Positions 1 through 6,800 of a stretch of DNA of 14,000 nt are shown in pieces. Source of the stretch: Glandiceps talaboti (taxonomy: Eukaryota > Hemichordata > Enteropneusta > Spengelidae); assembly GCF_964340395.1 (NCBI RefSeq), contig NC_135555.1, positions 18,790,115-18,804,114 of the forward strand, written 5' to 3'. A program made the position numbers and the translations under genes. A model generated the notes under the pieces. The model was given only the letters and a program-made list of their open reading frames with translations. It was not told the DNA's origin and did no database searches. Numbering within the stretch: the stretch's first letter is position 1; the number at the start of each line of letters is the position of its first letter.

Positions 1-878
1 TTGATTGGTCTTTCAGTGGTAGACTGTTGCATCATGGGTCTTAGCAGACATACATGCATATGTATCAGATGAACAAAATATTATGATTTATGAGTGCTTA
101 TGAATATGCATTATTCAACTAATGAATATTCATGTTTGCTAAGCTCCATGAGGTAATTTTGTATCCTCCACTGAAAGAACAACAGAGTTGAAAAAGAGTT
201 TCATGAGTTTGTAATAAAAATTGCACTCAGTCCAACTACAGAAGAGATGCACCAATTAGGAGACATGGACTTGAAGTAAAATAGATAAGGTTTGATAAAA
301 GCACAAGTCTGGTTGCCTACAGTTGAAATACTTATAATTACCAACGTTTTGACAACACACGGAAGGTCTTCTTCAAGGTCTAAACAATAACATAAATGGA
401 TTCAGAGTGATTGCACTAAATAAAATGATAAAAAAGCTAAAAAAAAGTACTACAATACAAGTGGAAAATGCAGTACAAGGTGTAAGTGAAAAATCATAGT
501 GGACTTCACTAAAATTGTAGAGGAAAGAAAATGAGATAGAATGACAACCTGTGATCAAAAAGCTTTCATTTCAAGAAATGTATAGAATTGAGTTAACATG
601 ATGCAGAATAAAACTAAAAAGAGTTTCAATTTGGTGTTTGTTGTTGTCATGAAATGACTCCTAAAAACCCAAAGTTTATGAAAATCCCTTTATTTCTTGA
701 GAGCGATGTTCCCCTTTAAAAACACTTTTTGTTTTAACCCATTTTGCTTTCTCCATTGTATTGCCCTGATTAATGTCTTTGGAATATATATGTTGAAAAT
801 TAGTACAATAGTAATTTTTTCCTTGTTCTTCACTGCTTATACATGTAGTTCATTATATTCCCATGTGTTGTATTCTAG
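1..878 (+). other. AGXT2 intron (3' portion only)
   Basis: This AT-rich stretch ends in a TTCTAG acceptor immediately before the first visible coding exon. I searched it for the preceding AGXT2 coding segment, expected to end in a residue joined in phase 0 to GVGGAVQ, and did not find it. The donor of this intron must therefore lie upstream of base 1. Short ORFs here have no coding character. A perfect 12-bp palindrome, ATGAATATTCAT, lies at 122-133. A possible decayed interspersed repeat at about 322-390 is listed separately. Confidence 0.75.
322..390 (-). repeat. Possible decayed retroelement tail
   Basis: Read on the minus strand, this stretch has a GAAGAAGACCTT segment followed about 16 bases later by AAAACGTTGG. 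This resembles, from memory, a pattern common near the 3' ends of some invertebrate retroelements (Penelope- or CR1-like). The match is by general appearance only. No protein domain, target-site duplication or second copy is visible in the window, so this is a weak call that a repeat library search would settle. Confidence 0.2.
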
Positions 879-1044
879 GGCGTTGGTGGCGCTGTACAGT
901 TTCCTAAAGGTTTTCTCAAAGAGGCTTATGAAGCAGTGAGAGAGAAAGGAGGTGTATGCATTGCTGATGAAGTCCAGACTGGCTTTGGTAGAATGGGAAG
1001 TCATTACTGGGGATTTCAAACACACGATGTTATGCCAGATATTG
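879..1044 (+). CDS. AGXT2: AGXT2 coding exon with PLP-ring aspartate
   Basis: This exon encodes 55 full codons starting [12 protein letters not shown] and leaves one base (G) for the next exon, so it is phase 0 in and phase 1 out. It follows a TTCTAG acceptor and ends at a strong GTAAGT donor (1045-1050). It carries the class III signature [11 protein letters not shown]. The aspartate codon 966-968 would salt-bridge the PLP pyridine nitrogen, and the following [12 protein letters not shown] is typical of AGXT2. Reading through the donor reaches TAG at 1050-1052, which supports splicing here. Confidence 0.96.
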
Positions 1045-4000
1045 GTAAGTAGTGATTTTACTGCCAATTTGAAATACATGGTGTTATATTGCCAGATATT
1101 GGTAAATGCAGATTTTACTGTGTACTTCATAGCATGATATATTGCTTCGTACTTTGTCACATGCCCTCAATATACACATACCATTTTGTCATTGTTCCTA
1201 TTCAGAACAATCGGGGAAACTTGTTGGGCAGATGACGCCTATACTGCCCTCAGGCTACATACAGGAAAAAGCAGTACATGTTCTGCATCAAAATTTTGCC
1301 ACATGCTTTCATACTGTAAACCTGGCAATTTTTATTTAAGTCTTATTTTCACTTATTCCATTGGAAAACAAAAACACAAAATGAATTAGTGACTAAAATG
1401 CCTTCTTGTACATGAACACAGATTCAATGTACGAGTCTGGTAATTAGTAAAAAGTAGTCTTTTAGATCTAGTTGAAGACTCTAAAATCACAAAAATTTTC
1501 TAGTAGCGAAAATATCTAGGTTTACAGTTAGTATGTTAATGATCTAAGTAGATAAAAATCATTTATTAGAATCAATATACATTCCCTATTATATGCATAT
1601 TTTACTTGCCATGTAATGAATATATATTGCAGCCCGACATGTTTTCACTTTTGGACCAGGAAGTTGTTTGCCTTCTCTGAAGTGTTTTCATTATTTCATT
1701 TTATTCCCATTACAGTGACTATGGCTAAAGGAATGGGTAATGGCTTCCCAATGGCTGCTGTCATTACAACACCAGGTACTGTAACAGTTTCAGAAATCAG
1801 TAGCAAATACTTTAAAAAAAAAAAAAAATTTGTTGTTAACATTGTAGTACGAGCCTGAGAAAAAAAATCTGTAACTTTTTCTTGTATTTTGATCAAGGAA
1901 ATTCCAACCGACACCAATAATTCAATCCCACTTTCTTAGGTTTGTGTTACGTAATCAGTAGAGCCATTAGAAGTACATACGGTCATTCTTTTGTTTTGGA
2001 TCAACCTTTTCTGTAGCTGTGCCAGACAACTGATTTTCCCGCCTAAATATTAATCTTAATCTGACATCGGCCTATAAAATCAAGAAAAAATATAGAAGGG
2101 TCAACATACAATATGTTTCAATAGAGAACAAAATGATATAAAAATTTATTCAAAATGGCCACTGAAGACTGAACTATATGGATGAATGACTGATTGATGG
2201 CTAGGGCACATTCAATAATTTTTTTATCTGTTTTCCACCATTTTATGTAGAAATTGCTAAAAGTATGTCTGGAGTCTTACATTTCAACACATTTGGAGGT
2301 AATCCCATGTCTAGTGCTGTTGGTAGTTCAGTTCTTGATGTAAGTATTAGTCTTTATGACTCAAAAATATAACTATAGCCCATTTCATGTTAGTGTTCAC
2401 TGGCTCTGTTTGATACAACCATGCTGAAACCAATAAGAAACTGTACATGTACATATCACACTTTAAGATAGCAATATTGAATGAATACAGTTTTGTGCGA
2501 CATTTTGTCTAATGAACTAGCCTTCCACTATGCAGACATCAAATGCAGAGATCAAAACACTGGTGCCCATGTGTTTGTGCATCTAGTTGCAGTACGTGTA
2601 AATGGTTTATTGTATTTTAGATAAAACGTAGCAAGAAATTGTAAGCTTGCTATCTTAACATACAATTTGCAGTTTCTTTTGGTGTCTGCATAGTTGAACC
2701 AAACAGCCAGTGAACACTACCATGAAATCAGCCGTAACAGGAAAAGGTTTATGATACCACAGAGAAACTTGAGGGCATACAGTTGTGTAGTAGGCCATAT
2801 ACATGTACCATTTATTTGAAAGACAAAAGATTTGTATAGTCTGGCCACTAGGGGTACTGTTTGGAAGCAAGTTGTGACAATGAGTGAAGTTTTCCTTTCC
2901 CAGTGTTAAATGATAAAAGTCAATAAACTTCTCAGCCAAATGAAATAGCTTGTCATCCTCCATGTTAACCTATAAAATACGTAGTGTCACTCCACCCTCA
3001 CCAGCCTGCTCTGTGGAAAGTGTTGATCGATGTGTGAGGGCGCCCTGTCACAGCATACCTTACAGACTACCAGTACTTTCATTTCTGGTCAGTGTCAATC
3101 TTAGTGAAGTCAAGGAAGTTCTTTCTCCCACATTTTGTTCTTTACTTTATGTACTTTTATGAGATTGGTGTCTGTGGTGAAGATTTCAAGTTCACTCAGG
3201 GGCATGAGGCAACAATTCTGGTGAAACCCGAAAATGATAATGATGTGATACAGGTGACAAAGGCCCAAGTTAGCTATGAGTCTCATTTACATACTTATTT
3301 CTTTATTCAAAGTATATTTTAATAAACTCATTATACACACATATTTGTTATTTTGGGTATGAGGCCAGAAATGATTTGTACGTATGTATTTGTACACTTT
3401 CTGGAAACATTTTTAATAATCGCAGAAAAAGTTTATATAAATAGGGAAGACTCTAAAATAGAATAAAGGAAAAGAAAGTATAAGGATAGATTTAGTCTGT
3501 AAATGCTTTAATGGAACATGATTGATCATGGTGCAAAATCGACGCTTAGTTCTCTCGCGACAGCTGACGCGCTGTTTGCCATGCTCGAGCTCCGAACGCA
3601 TTCCTTGCTTAAACTTGTAATACAGAGGGGTAGGACACGACATCGAATAAACCAATCAGGACGCTTGAAATCGAACATGTGATCCATGAATTTTCGCTAG
3701 AAGCTCAAAACCACCTGCTGCCCTCTTGTGGTGAGATATATATTTCGCATGTTGCAGTACATTGTGGCGTTTGCAGGACAGTAAAACAGATTGCTGAAAC
3801 AGCATATTATATGAACTGAAGCTCCGAAACGGTGCGTCTTTTGCGAGGGATATAAACAAAAACAAAATTGATAATATCTTGGTTTAATCAATATTTGGTG
3901 CCGTAGAGATGCGGTAGGCTCGAACACACAGTCGATCCCGGTCTATATTATTTTCATAAAATTACTTAAAAATAATCATTAAACATTAGTCGTCATATCT

Positions 4001-6170
4001 GTGTCTCTTCAAAATATACCTTTGAATGAAAGAGAAAACGTAACAAGATCATTTGACTGCGTAAACAAATACTCGTAAGTTTGCCCGAAACAGAAAGCGT
4101 CCGTGAACGAGGGCGATGTGGTTTCAATCTTACGACGAAAAAGAACACCAGAGTGTCCTACCCCTCCTTTTTTAGCAAATGAGCAAATTGAGCAAATTGA
4201 GCAAATGTTGAGCCAAAAGTAGTGGATGGCAACTTTTTTACAAGAGTTCTGCATAGGAGCTTGTGCTAATTACTGAATAATACATACATGTCATTGGATG
4301 GGAAAATTTAGAAACATTCTTTTCAGCTTTCCATTGGCTCATAATGAATGGATTTGTAGTCACATGGTAATTTCTGACCAATCAGTGTGCTTGAAATGAT
4401 GTCATTTGAATATCTTACACAGGTACTAGAGGAAGACAAATGCCAGGAGACCTGTGTTGATGTAGGAACATATATGCTAACTGAGCTGGCTAAAGTCCGA
4501 GATGAATTCCAAATTGTTGGTGATGTCAGAGGAAAGGGTCTTATGATTGGTGTAGAACTTGTGACTGATAAGGTAGGATTAATGTGATTTTCTAACTGAT
4601 AAGGTATTATCTACTGTATAGTTTAAATACTCTCGTTGTTGAACTTAGATCAAGTCTTCTCATTGGTTAAGTTCAACTTTTATGGTTTTGATAGACCAGG
4701 TATTCTCATTGGTTGAACTTCTAACATTTATGGTTTTGATAGACTAAATCTTCTCATTGGATGAACTGCTATAGTTTAAATTGATCAAGTCTTCTCATTG
4801 GTGGAACTTCTAACTTTTATAGTTTGGATATATCAAGTCTTCTCTTCTCACTTTTTTTGCAAAAACAGTAAGCCTTATCATTTTTTTTATAGAGAATATG
4901 AAACAAACCAAAGAATGACAAAAGTTTGGTTTTGTGCAACCACTTATAGGATAAGAAGGAAAATTTTTCTTTATATTGTATCTCATTTATAAATTTATCA
5001 GGAGACACGGAATCCACTTCCGGCAGATCAAGTAGGAGATGTTTGGGAAGACATGAAGGATATGGGTGTGTTGGTTGGGAAAGGCGGATTGTATGGAACG
5101 GTAAGTCCTGATTTATTGAGTTTAACACAACATTTTATTACACCTCACATGGTACAGATGCTGTCATTGGCTACAACTTGGTCATGTGACATTCTAAAAA
5201 AAAGTGTCACCCTATGACATCATAGGGAATATCTGCATGTACATTTTACACTTAATATATTGTCATTCACAAGTGTAACATCACATTTATCGAATAAATA
5301 GCATGCAGAATTCTTAGAGCATTTTTGTTTGACTTGAACAATACTGGTAAATACACTAGGTTGGCCAATATTTTCAAAATGTTGTCAACTACAAATTTGG
5401 TACACTTCAAATGAAATGAAAAGATATTCAGTGGCAATAATCGACTCAACTCTGACAACCCAGCTTGACTCGGCTTTCATTCGGTGTAATAAAATACATA
5501 ACACATGATAGACAAGGGCAGTATCTTGATTTATTACCTGCCCTCAGACTAGTAATCACCTTTGGCTGGGGTAACATCAACACTACATTCATGAACACTA
5601 TCCGTTGGGTAGGCAATAAATTGCAATATTGCCCTTTCTATGATGGGATATTATTTAGATTACATGTTGAGTGGTCATGAGGGCAATATCATTAATATCA
5701 TCATCTTTCCTCAAGCAACTGTGGGTCACCCCCAAAAAGTTTATTTCTCGCTTCCATTGGAAACTTTTTGAGTTTATCCACAGGCATATGAGGTAGTCTG
5801 GTGTATGGTATTGCCCAAGTATGATCAGTCAATATGTGTTATGTAACACACTGACTCCATTACTATGAACGTTCTATCAAAGATATGCATATCATGTGGC
5901 AAGCATATTAATATCCTGACAAATTAGTTGCTAGGGCACAGAGTATAAACAATGTCAGAAGTATGAGTAGATTGATTCAGGCTCTAAATATTAATTAGAC
6001 TTCTCACAAAAGCTACGTTTTCACCACTTCTCCAATTATAAACCTGTTATGTTTTCATGTAGGCACTTCGTATCAAGCCCCCAATGTGTATAACAAAAGC
6101 AGACGCTGACTTTGGTGTTGCAGTCCTGCGTAGAGCTGTACAGAACCACAAAGAGAAGTATGGTCTGTAG
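879..6170 (+). CDS. AGXT2: Alanine--glyoxylate aminotransferase 2, mitochondrial (3' part, six exons, 5' partial)
   Basis: This enzyme is a class III PLP-dependent aminotransferase of the mitochondrial matrix. The family moves an amino group from alanine to glyoxylate and also acts on D-3-aminoisobutyrate and methylarginines. The coding sequence is the join of 879-1044, 1716-1775, 2251-2339, 4423-4572, 5002-5100 and 6063-6170, giving 223 codons plus TAG. All introns are GT-AG and all phases agree. Visible landmarks are [11 protein letters not shown] with the PLP-ring aspartate (codon 966-968), [11 protein letters not shown] with the Schiff-base lysine (1727-1729), HFNTFGGNP with the phosphate-binding threonine, [10 protein letters not shown], and a C-terminal [10 protein letters not shown] segment. 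The lysine is followed by 163 residues, close to what I recall for human AGXT2 (Lys350 of 514). About the first 55-60 percent of the protein, including the targeting peptide, lies upstream of the window. I prefer AGXT2 to ETNPPL or PHYKPL because of [15 protein letters not shown] and [12 protein letters not shown]. No frame break is seen, so the gene looks functional. Confidence 0.96.
1029..1120 (+). repeat. Direct duplication spanning a splice-donor junction
   Basis: The stretch 1029-1063 covers the last 16 coding bases of the exon, the GTAAGT donor and early intron. It is repeated at 1083-1120 with small changes. Both copies share GCCAGATATTGGTAA and end in GATTTTACTG. The second copy carries GGTAAAT in the donor position, so it is a potential decoy donor. 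The two copies are offset by about 54-57 bp. Confidence 0.75.
1045..1715 (+). other. AGXT2 intron (671 bp)
   Basis: GTAAGT to TTACAG intron, phase 1. Its 5' end contains a second copy of the exon-donor junction (1083-1120). A possible small copy of the interspersed-repeat family of intron 5 lies near 1228-1257. I see no other coding sequence; the short ORFs at 1142-1389 lack conserved features. Confidence 0.85.
1228..1257 (+). repeat. Possible short copy of the intron-5 repeat family
   Basis: A GGGCAG segment followed by TACTGCCCTCAGGCTA resembles the palindromic repeat at 5514-5636. The strongest match is 13 of 14 bases with 5539-5552. The copy is short and could be coincidental. Confidence 0.35.
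1716..1775 (+). CDS. AGXT2: AGXT2 coding exon with PLP Schiff-base lysine
   Basis: This 60-base exon completes a split valine codon (G + TG) and encodes [19 protein letters not shown]. It ends with one base of a split glutamate codon. The acceptor is a pyrimidine-rich tract ending TTACAG, and the donor is CAG followed by GTACTG, the least consensus-like donor of this gene. The lysine at 1727-1729 is the residue that forms the internal aldimine with PLP in this family. The short length and intact flanking motif leave little doubt. Confidence 0.95.
1776..2250 (+). other. AGXT2 intron (475 bp)
   Basis: GTACTG to ATGTAG intron, phase 1. It contains a 15-base A run at 1814-1828, AT-rich sequence and no recognisable coding segment. 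The A run could be the tail of an old retrotransposed copy, but no body is recognisable. Confidence 0.8.
2251..2339 (+). CDS. AGXT2: AGXT2 coding exon with phosphate-binding NTFGGNP
   Basis: This 89-base exon completes the split glutamate (G + AA) and continues [18 protein letters not shown] then [11 protein letters not shown]. It ends exactly after the GAT codon, so the following intron is phase 0. The acceptor ends ATGTAG and the donor is GTAAGT (2340-2345). In class III aminotransferases the threonine of NTFGGNP contacts the PLP phosphate from the neighbouring subunit. The sequence is intact and colinear with AGXT2. Confidence 0.95.
2381..2728. repeat. Imperfect inverted repeat, possibly MITE-like foldback
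   Basis: The left arm (2381-2474) and right arm (2647-2728) are reverse complements with small gaps. Anchors are TAGTGTTCACTGG at 2391-2403 against 2707-2719, AAGAAACTG at 2435-2443 against 2670-2678, and TAAGATAGCAA at 2464-2474 against 2647-2657. The loop is about 170 nt and holds a further partial copy of the arm (ACTATGCAGACA near 2526-2540, same sense as the complement of the right arm). No transposase ORF or target-site duplication is recognisable. The structure suggests a non-autonomous DNA element or a duplicated-inverted segment. Confidence 0.7.
3164..3253 (+). other. Coding-like 90-nt segment in intron 3 (candidate cassette exon or relic)
   Basis: This segment translates without stops as [16 protein letters not shown] followed by [14 protein letters not shown]. 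It is preceded by a long pyrimidine tract (about 3118-3160) ending TATGAG and followed by CAG-GTGACA, a plausible donor. It is exactly 90 nt, and its reading frame is phase 0 on both sides, matching the phase 0 of the host intron. It could therefore be included in AGXT2 without a frameshift. Against this, the GAG acceptor is poor and I know of no AGXT2 with an insert here. I do not recognise the peptide as a known domain. Confidence 0.25.
3538..4166. repeat. CpG-richer repeat-like block with 14-bp inverted repeats
   Basis: This part of intron 3 is richer in CpG than its surroundings, for example around 3541-3600 and 4081-4140. A perfect 14-bp inverted pair, GAGGGGTAGGACAC at 3625-3638 and its complement at 4153-4166, lies inside or at the ends of the block. 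A short direct repeat (ACCAATCAG then GCTTGAAAT) occurs at about 3651-3670 and again at 4378-4396. A B-box-like GTTCGAGCC lies on the minus strand near 3916-3924. Together these suggest a relatively recent interspersed insertion, perhaps a MITE or composite SINE. Its true ends are not established. Confidence 0.4.
4174..4210 (+). repeat. 9-bp tandem repeat
   Basis: About four copies of AGCAAATTG lie head to tail, with the first copy one base short and the last interrupted. It directly follows the right member of the 14-bp inverted pair. Confidence 0.85.
4423..4572 (+). CDS. AGXT2: AGXT2 coding exon, start of C-terminal small domain
   Basis: This 150-base exon encodes 50 codons, phase 0 in and phase 0 out, beginning [11 protein letters not shown] and ending GVELVTDK. 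It includes the conserved [16 protein letters not shown] stretch found at the start of the C-terminal domain of class III aminotransferases. The acceptor is ACACAG and the donor GTAGGA. The exon-end and donor sequence ACTGATAAGGTA is repeated about 31 bases downstream (4595-4606). Reading through the donor meets TGA within a few codons. Confidence 0.96.
4573..5001 (+). other. AGXT2 intron (429 bp)
   Basis: GTAGGA to TTATCAG intron, phase 0. More than half of it is the minisatellite at 4610-4850. The remainder is AT-rich and ends in a normal acceptor. A duplicate of the donor junction lies at 4595-4606. Confidence 0.85.
4610..4850 (+). repeat. Minisatellite, about five diverged 42-48 bp units
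   Basis: The unit runs roughly AGATCAAGTCTTCTCATTGG, then TTGAACTTCTAAC, then TTTATGGTTTTG. Recognisable unit starts lie at 4647, 4693, 4741, 4783 and about 4830, with a partial unit before the first and a truncated one at the end. The core TTCTCATTGG is preserved in the four full units. It sits inside a short intron, so copy number changes would alter intron length only. Confidence 0.85.
5002..5100 (+). CDS. AGXT2: AGXT2 coding exon, C-terminal domain
   Basis: This 99-base exon encodes 33 codons, phase 0 on both sides, with [19 protein letters not shown] followed by [11 protein letters not shown]. It lies between a TTATCAG acceptor (4995-5001) and a GTAAGT donor (5101-5106). The segment matches the AGXT2 region of the form PLP-x-E/D-x-V followed by MG-x-LVG-x-G. 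This part of the small domain lines the active-site entrance in class III aminotransferases. Confidence 0.95.
5101..6062 (+). other. AGXT2 intron (962 bp)
   Basis: GTAAGT to ATGTAG intron, phase 0. It contains the GGGCAATATT repeat family (5514-5693). No coding sequence is recognisable; the ORFs at 5267-5458 (minus) and 5465-5680 (plus) lie over repeat or AT-rich DNA. Confidence 0.85.
5514..5693. repeat. Palindromic interspersed repeat with GGGCAATATT core
   Basis: Bases 5514-5545 and 5607-5636 are imperfect reverse complements of about 30 bp. Shared features are AAGGGCA/TGCCCTT ends and a central ATTTATTRCCT. A further GAGGGCAATATC occurs at about 5679-5690, and a related TATTGCCC at about 5808-5815. 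Intron 1 has a similar short segment (1228-1257) with CTGCCCTCAGGCTA, matching CTGCCCTCAGACTA at 5539-5552. The multiple related copies indicate a dispersed repeat family of this genome. Confidence 0.6.
6063..6170 (+). CDS. AGXT2: AGXT2 terminal coding exon and stop
   Basis: This exon encodes [17 protein letters not shown] then [18 protein letters not shown] and ends in TAG (6168-6170). The acceptor is ATGTAG after a T-rich tract. The R-x-x-P-x-MCIT-K motif and the closing amphipathic helix match the end of AGXT2 proteins, so this is the natural C-terminus rather than a premature stop. The intron before it is phase 0. Confidence 0.95.
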   Translation, partial: ALRIKPPMCITKADADFGVAVLRRAVQNHKEKYGL

Positions 6171-6463
6171 AGAGACAAGGCATCAACTAGTAAACACAGA
6201 CAGTATGAGGTCATGGTTACTGCAGAGACTTATAGAGACACTCTAGTTTTATCCAATTTTATGTTGTAAAAAACAGTTTTAGTATTTCAAGAACAGATCA
6301 GTATATACTCTCTGTTAATCCTCTTTCGGCTAAAAGGGTAGAGTTTTTTCATTGCTAGCTTGTATCGTAGTTGCTTGTCGTCAGGTCCCCGACACACAAT
6401 TTATTAGTTGGCTGTAATGGGAACGTCAGTTTTTACCACATTTGTTTGACTGACGCCCAACTA

Positions 6464-6480
6464 CTTCAGTATAACTGAAG
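6464..6480. repeat. Perfect short hairpin in probable 3' UTR
   Basis: CTTCAGT and ACTGAAG are separated by ATA, giving a 7-bp stem with a 3-nt loop. Nearby, CGTCAGT (6424-6430) and ACTGACG (6449-6455) also pair, so the region may fold locally. No known regulatory element is recognised. Confidence 0.5.
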
Positions 6481-6774
6481 GATGTCGACAGCTTTCCCTA
6501 CTGAAAGCAGTGAATGATATTCTTACATGGAAAGCAACCTGCCAAAGTGTCTCGGTGTGGTCAAAATCAATGTACTAGGGAAAAAAAACAGAGTGATATT
6601 GCACTTATTTTGTGCACTACCACTCACTACTAGATAAACAACAGAGAAAGTTGATAGACAGTATCTGGGATAAGTAACAGTCAGTAGTTGTACGATATTA
6701 GTTTGTTATTTAGTTCCTCAGATAGTCTGATGAGAACAAATCAGGATTTCTTCCACTATCCCATGTACAGCAAT

Positions 6775-6780
6775 ATTAAA
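6775..6780 (+). promoter_or_regulatory. Candidate polyadenylation signal ATTAAA
   Basis: This common variant of the poly(A) signal lies about 600 bases after the AGXT2 stop and is followed by a T-rich stretch with TTGATTTTTATG. Such hexamers are frequent by chance in AT-rich DNA. Confidence 0.3.
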
Positions 6781-6800
6781 TTCAAATGCAGTTGATTTTT

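Larger units (their letters stand above)
2340..4422 (+). other. AGXT2 intron (2,083 bp, phase 0)
   Basis: This is the longest complete intron in the window, GTAAGT to ACACAG. It holds an inverted repeat (2381-2728), a 90-nt coding-like segment (3164-3253), a CpG-richer repeat-like block (about 3538-4166) and a 9-bp tandem repeat (4174-4210). The rest is AT-rich sequence without identifiable content. Confidence 0.85.
6171..6800 (+). other. AGXT2: AGXT2 3' UTR (end uncertain)
   Basis: Sequence after the TAG stop has no coding content and would be transcribed as 3' UTR. No AATAAA occurs soon after the stop. The first plausible polyadenylation signal I noticed is ATTAAA at 6775-6780, followed by a T-rich stretch. 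A perfect 7-bp stem hairpin (CTTCAGT/ACTGAAG) lies at 6464-6480. The 3' end could be elsewhere. Confidence 0.4.

Noticed and set aside
697-939. 80-codon plus-strand ORF overlapping the first exon
   Set aside because: It runs in a different frame from the AGXT2 exon, crosses the acceptor site and has no conserved residues.
837-1160. 107-codon minus-strand ORF
   Set aside because: It is the antisense of the AGXT2 exon 879-1044 and its duplicated donor region; the internal repeat in its translation comes from that duplication.
3092-3322. A 76-codon plus-strand ORF as an independent small gene
   Set aside because: Only the central 30 codons look coding. The ends run into pyrimidine-rich and AT-rich sequence, so I treated only the 3164-3253 part as a candidate exon or relic.
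3890-3960. tRNA gene on the minus strand suggested by a GTTCGAGCC B-box-like sequence
   Set aside because: The flanking T-stem does not pair properly and no A box or cloverleaf can be built upstream. At most it is a decayed tRNA-derived repeat.
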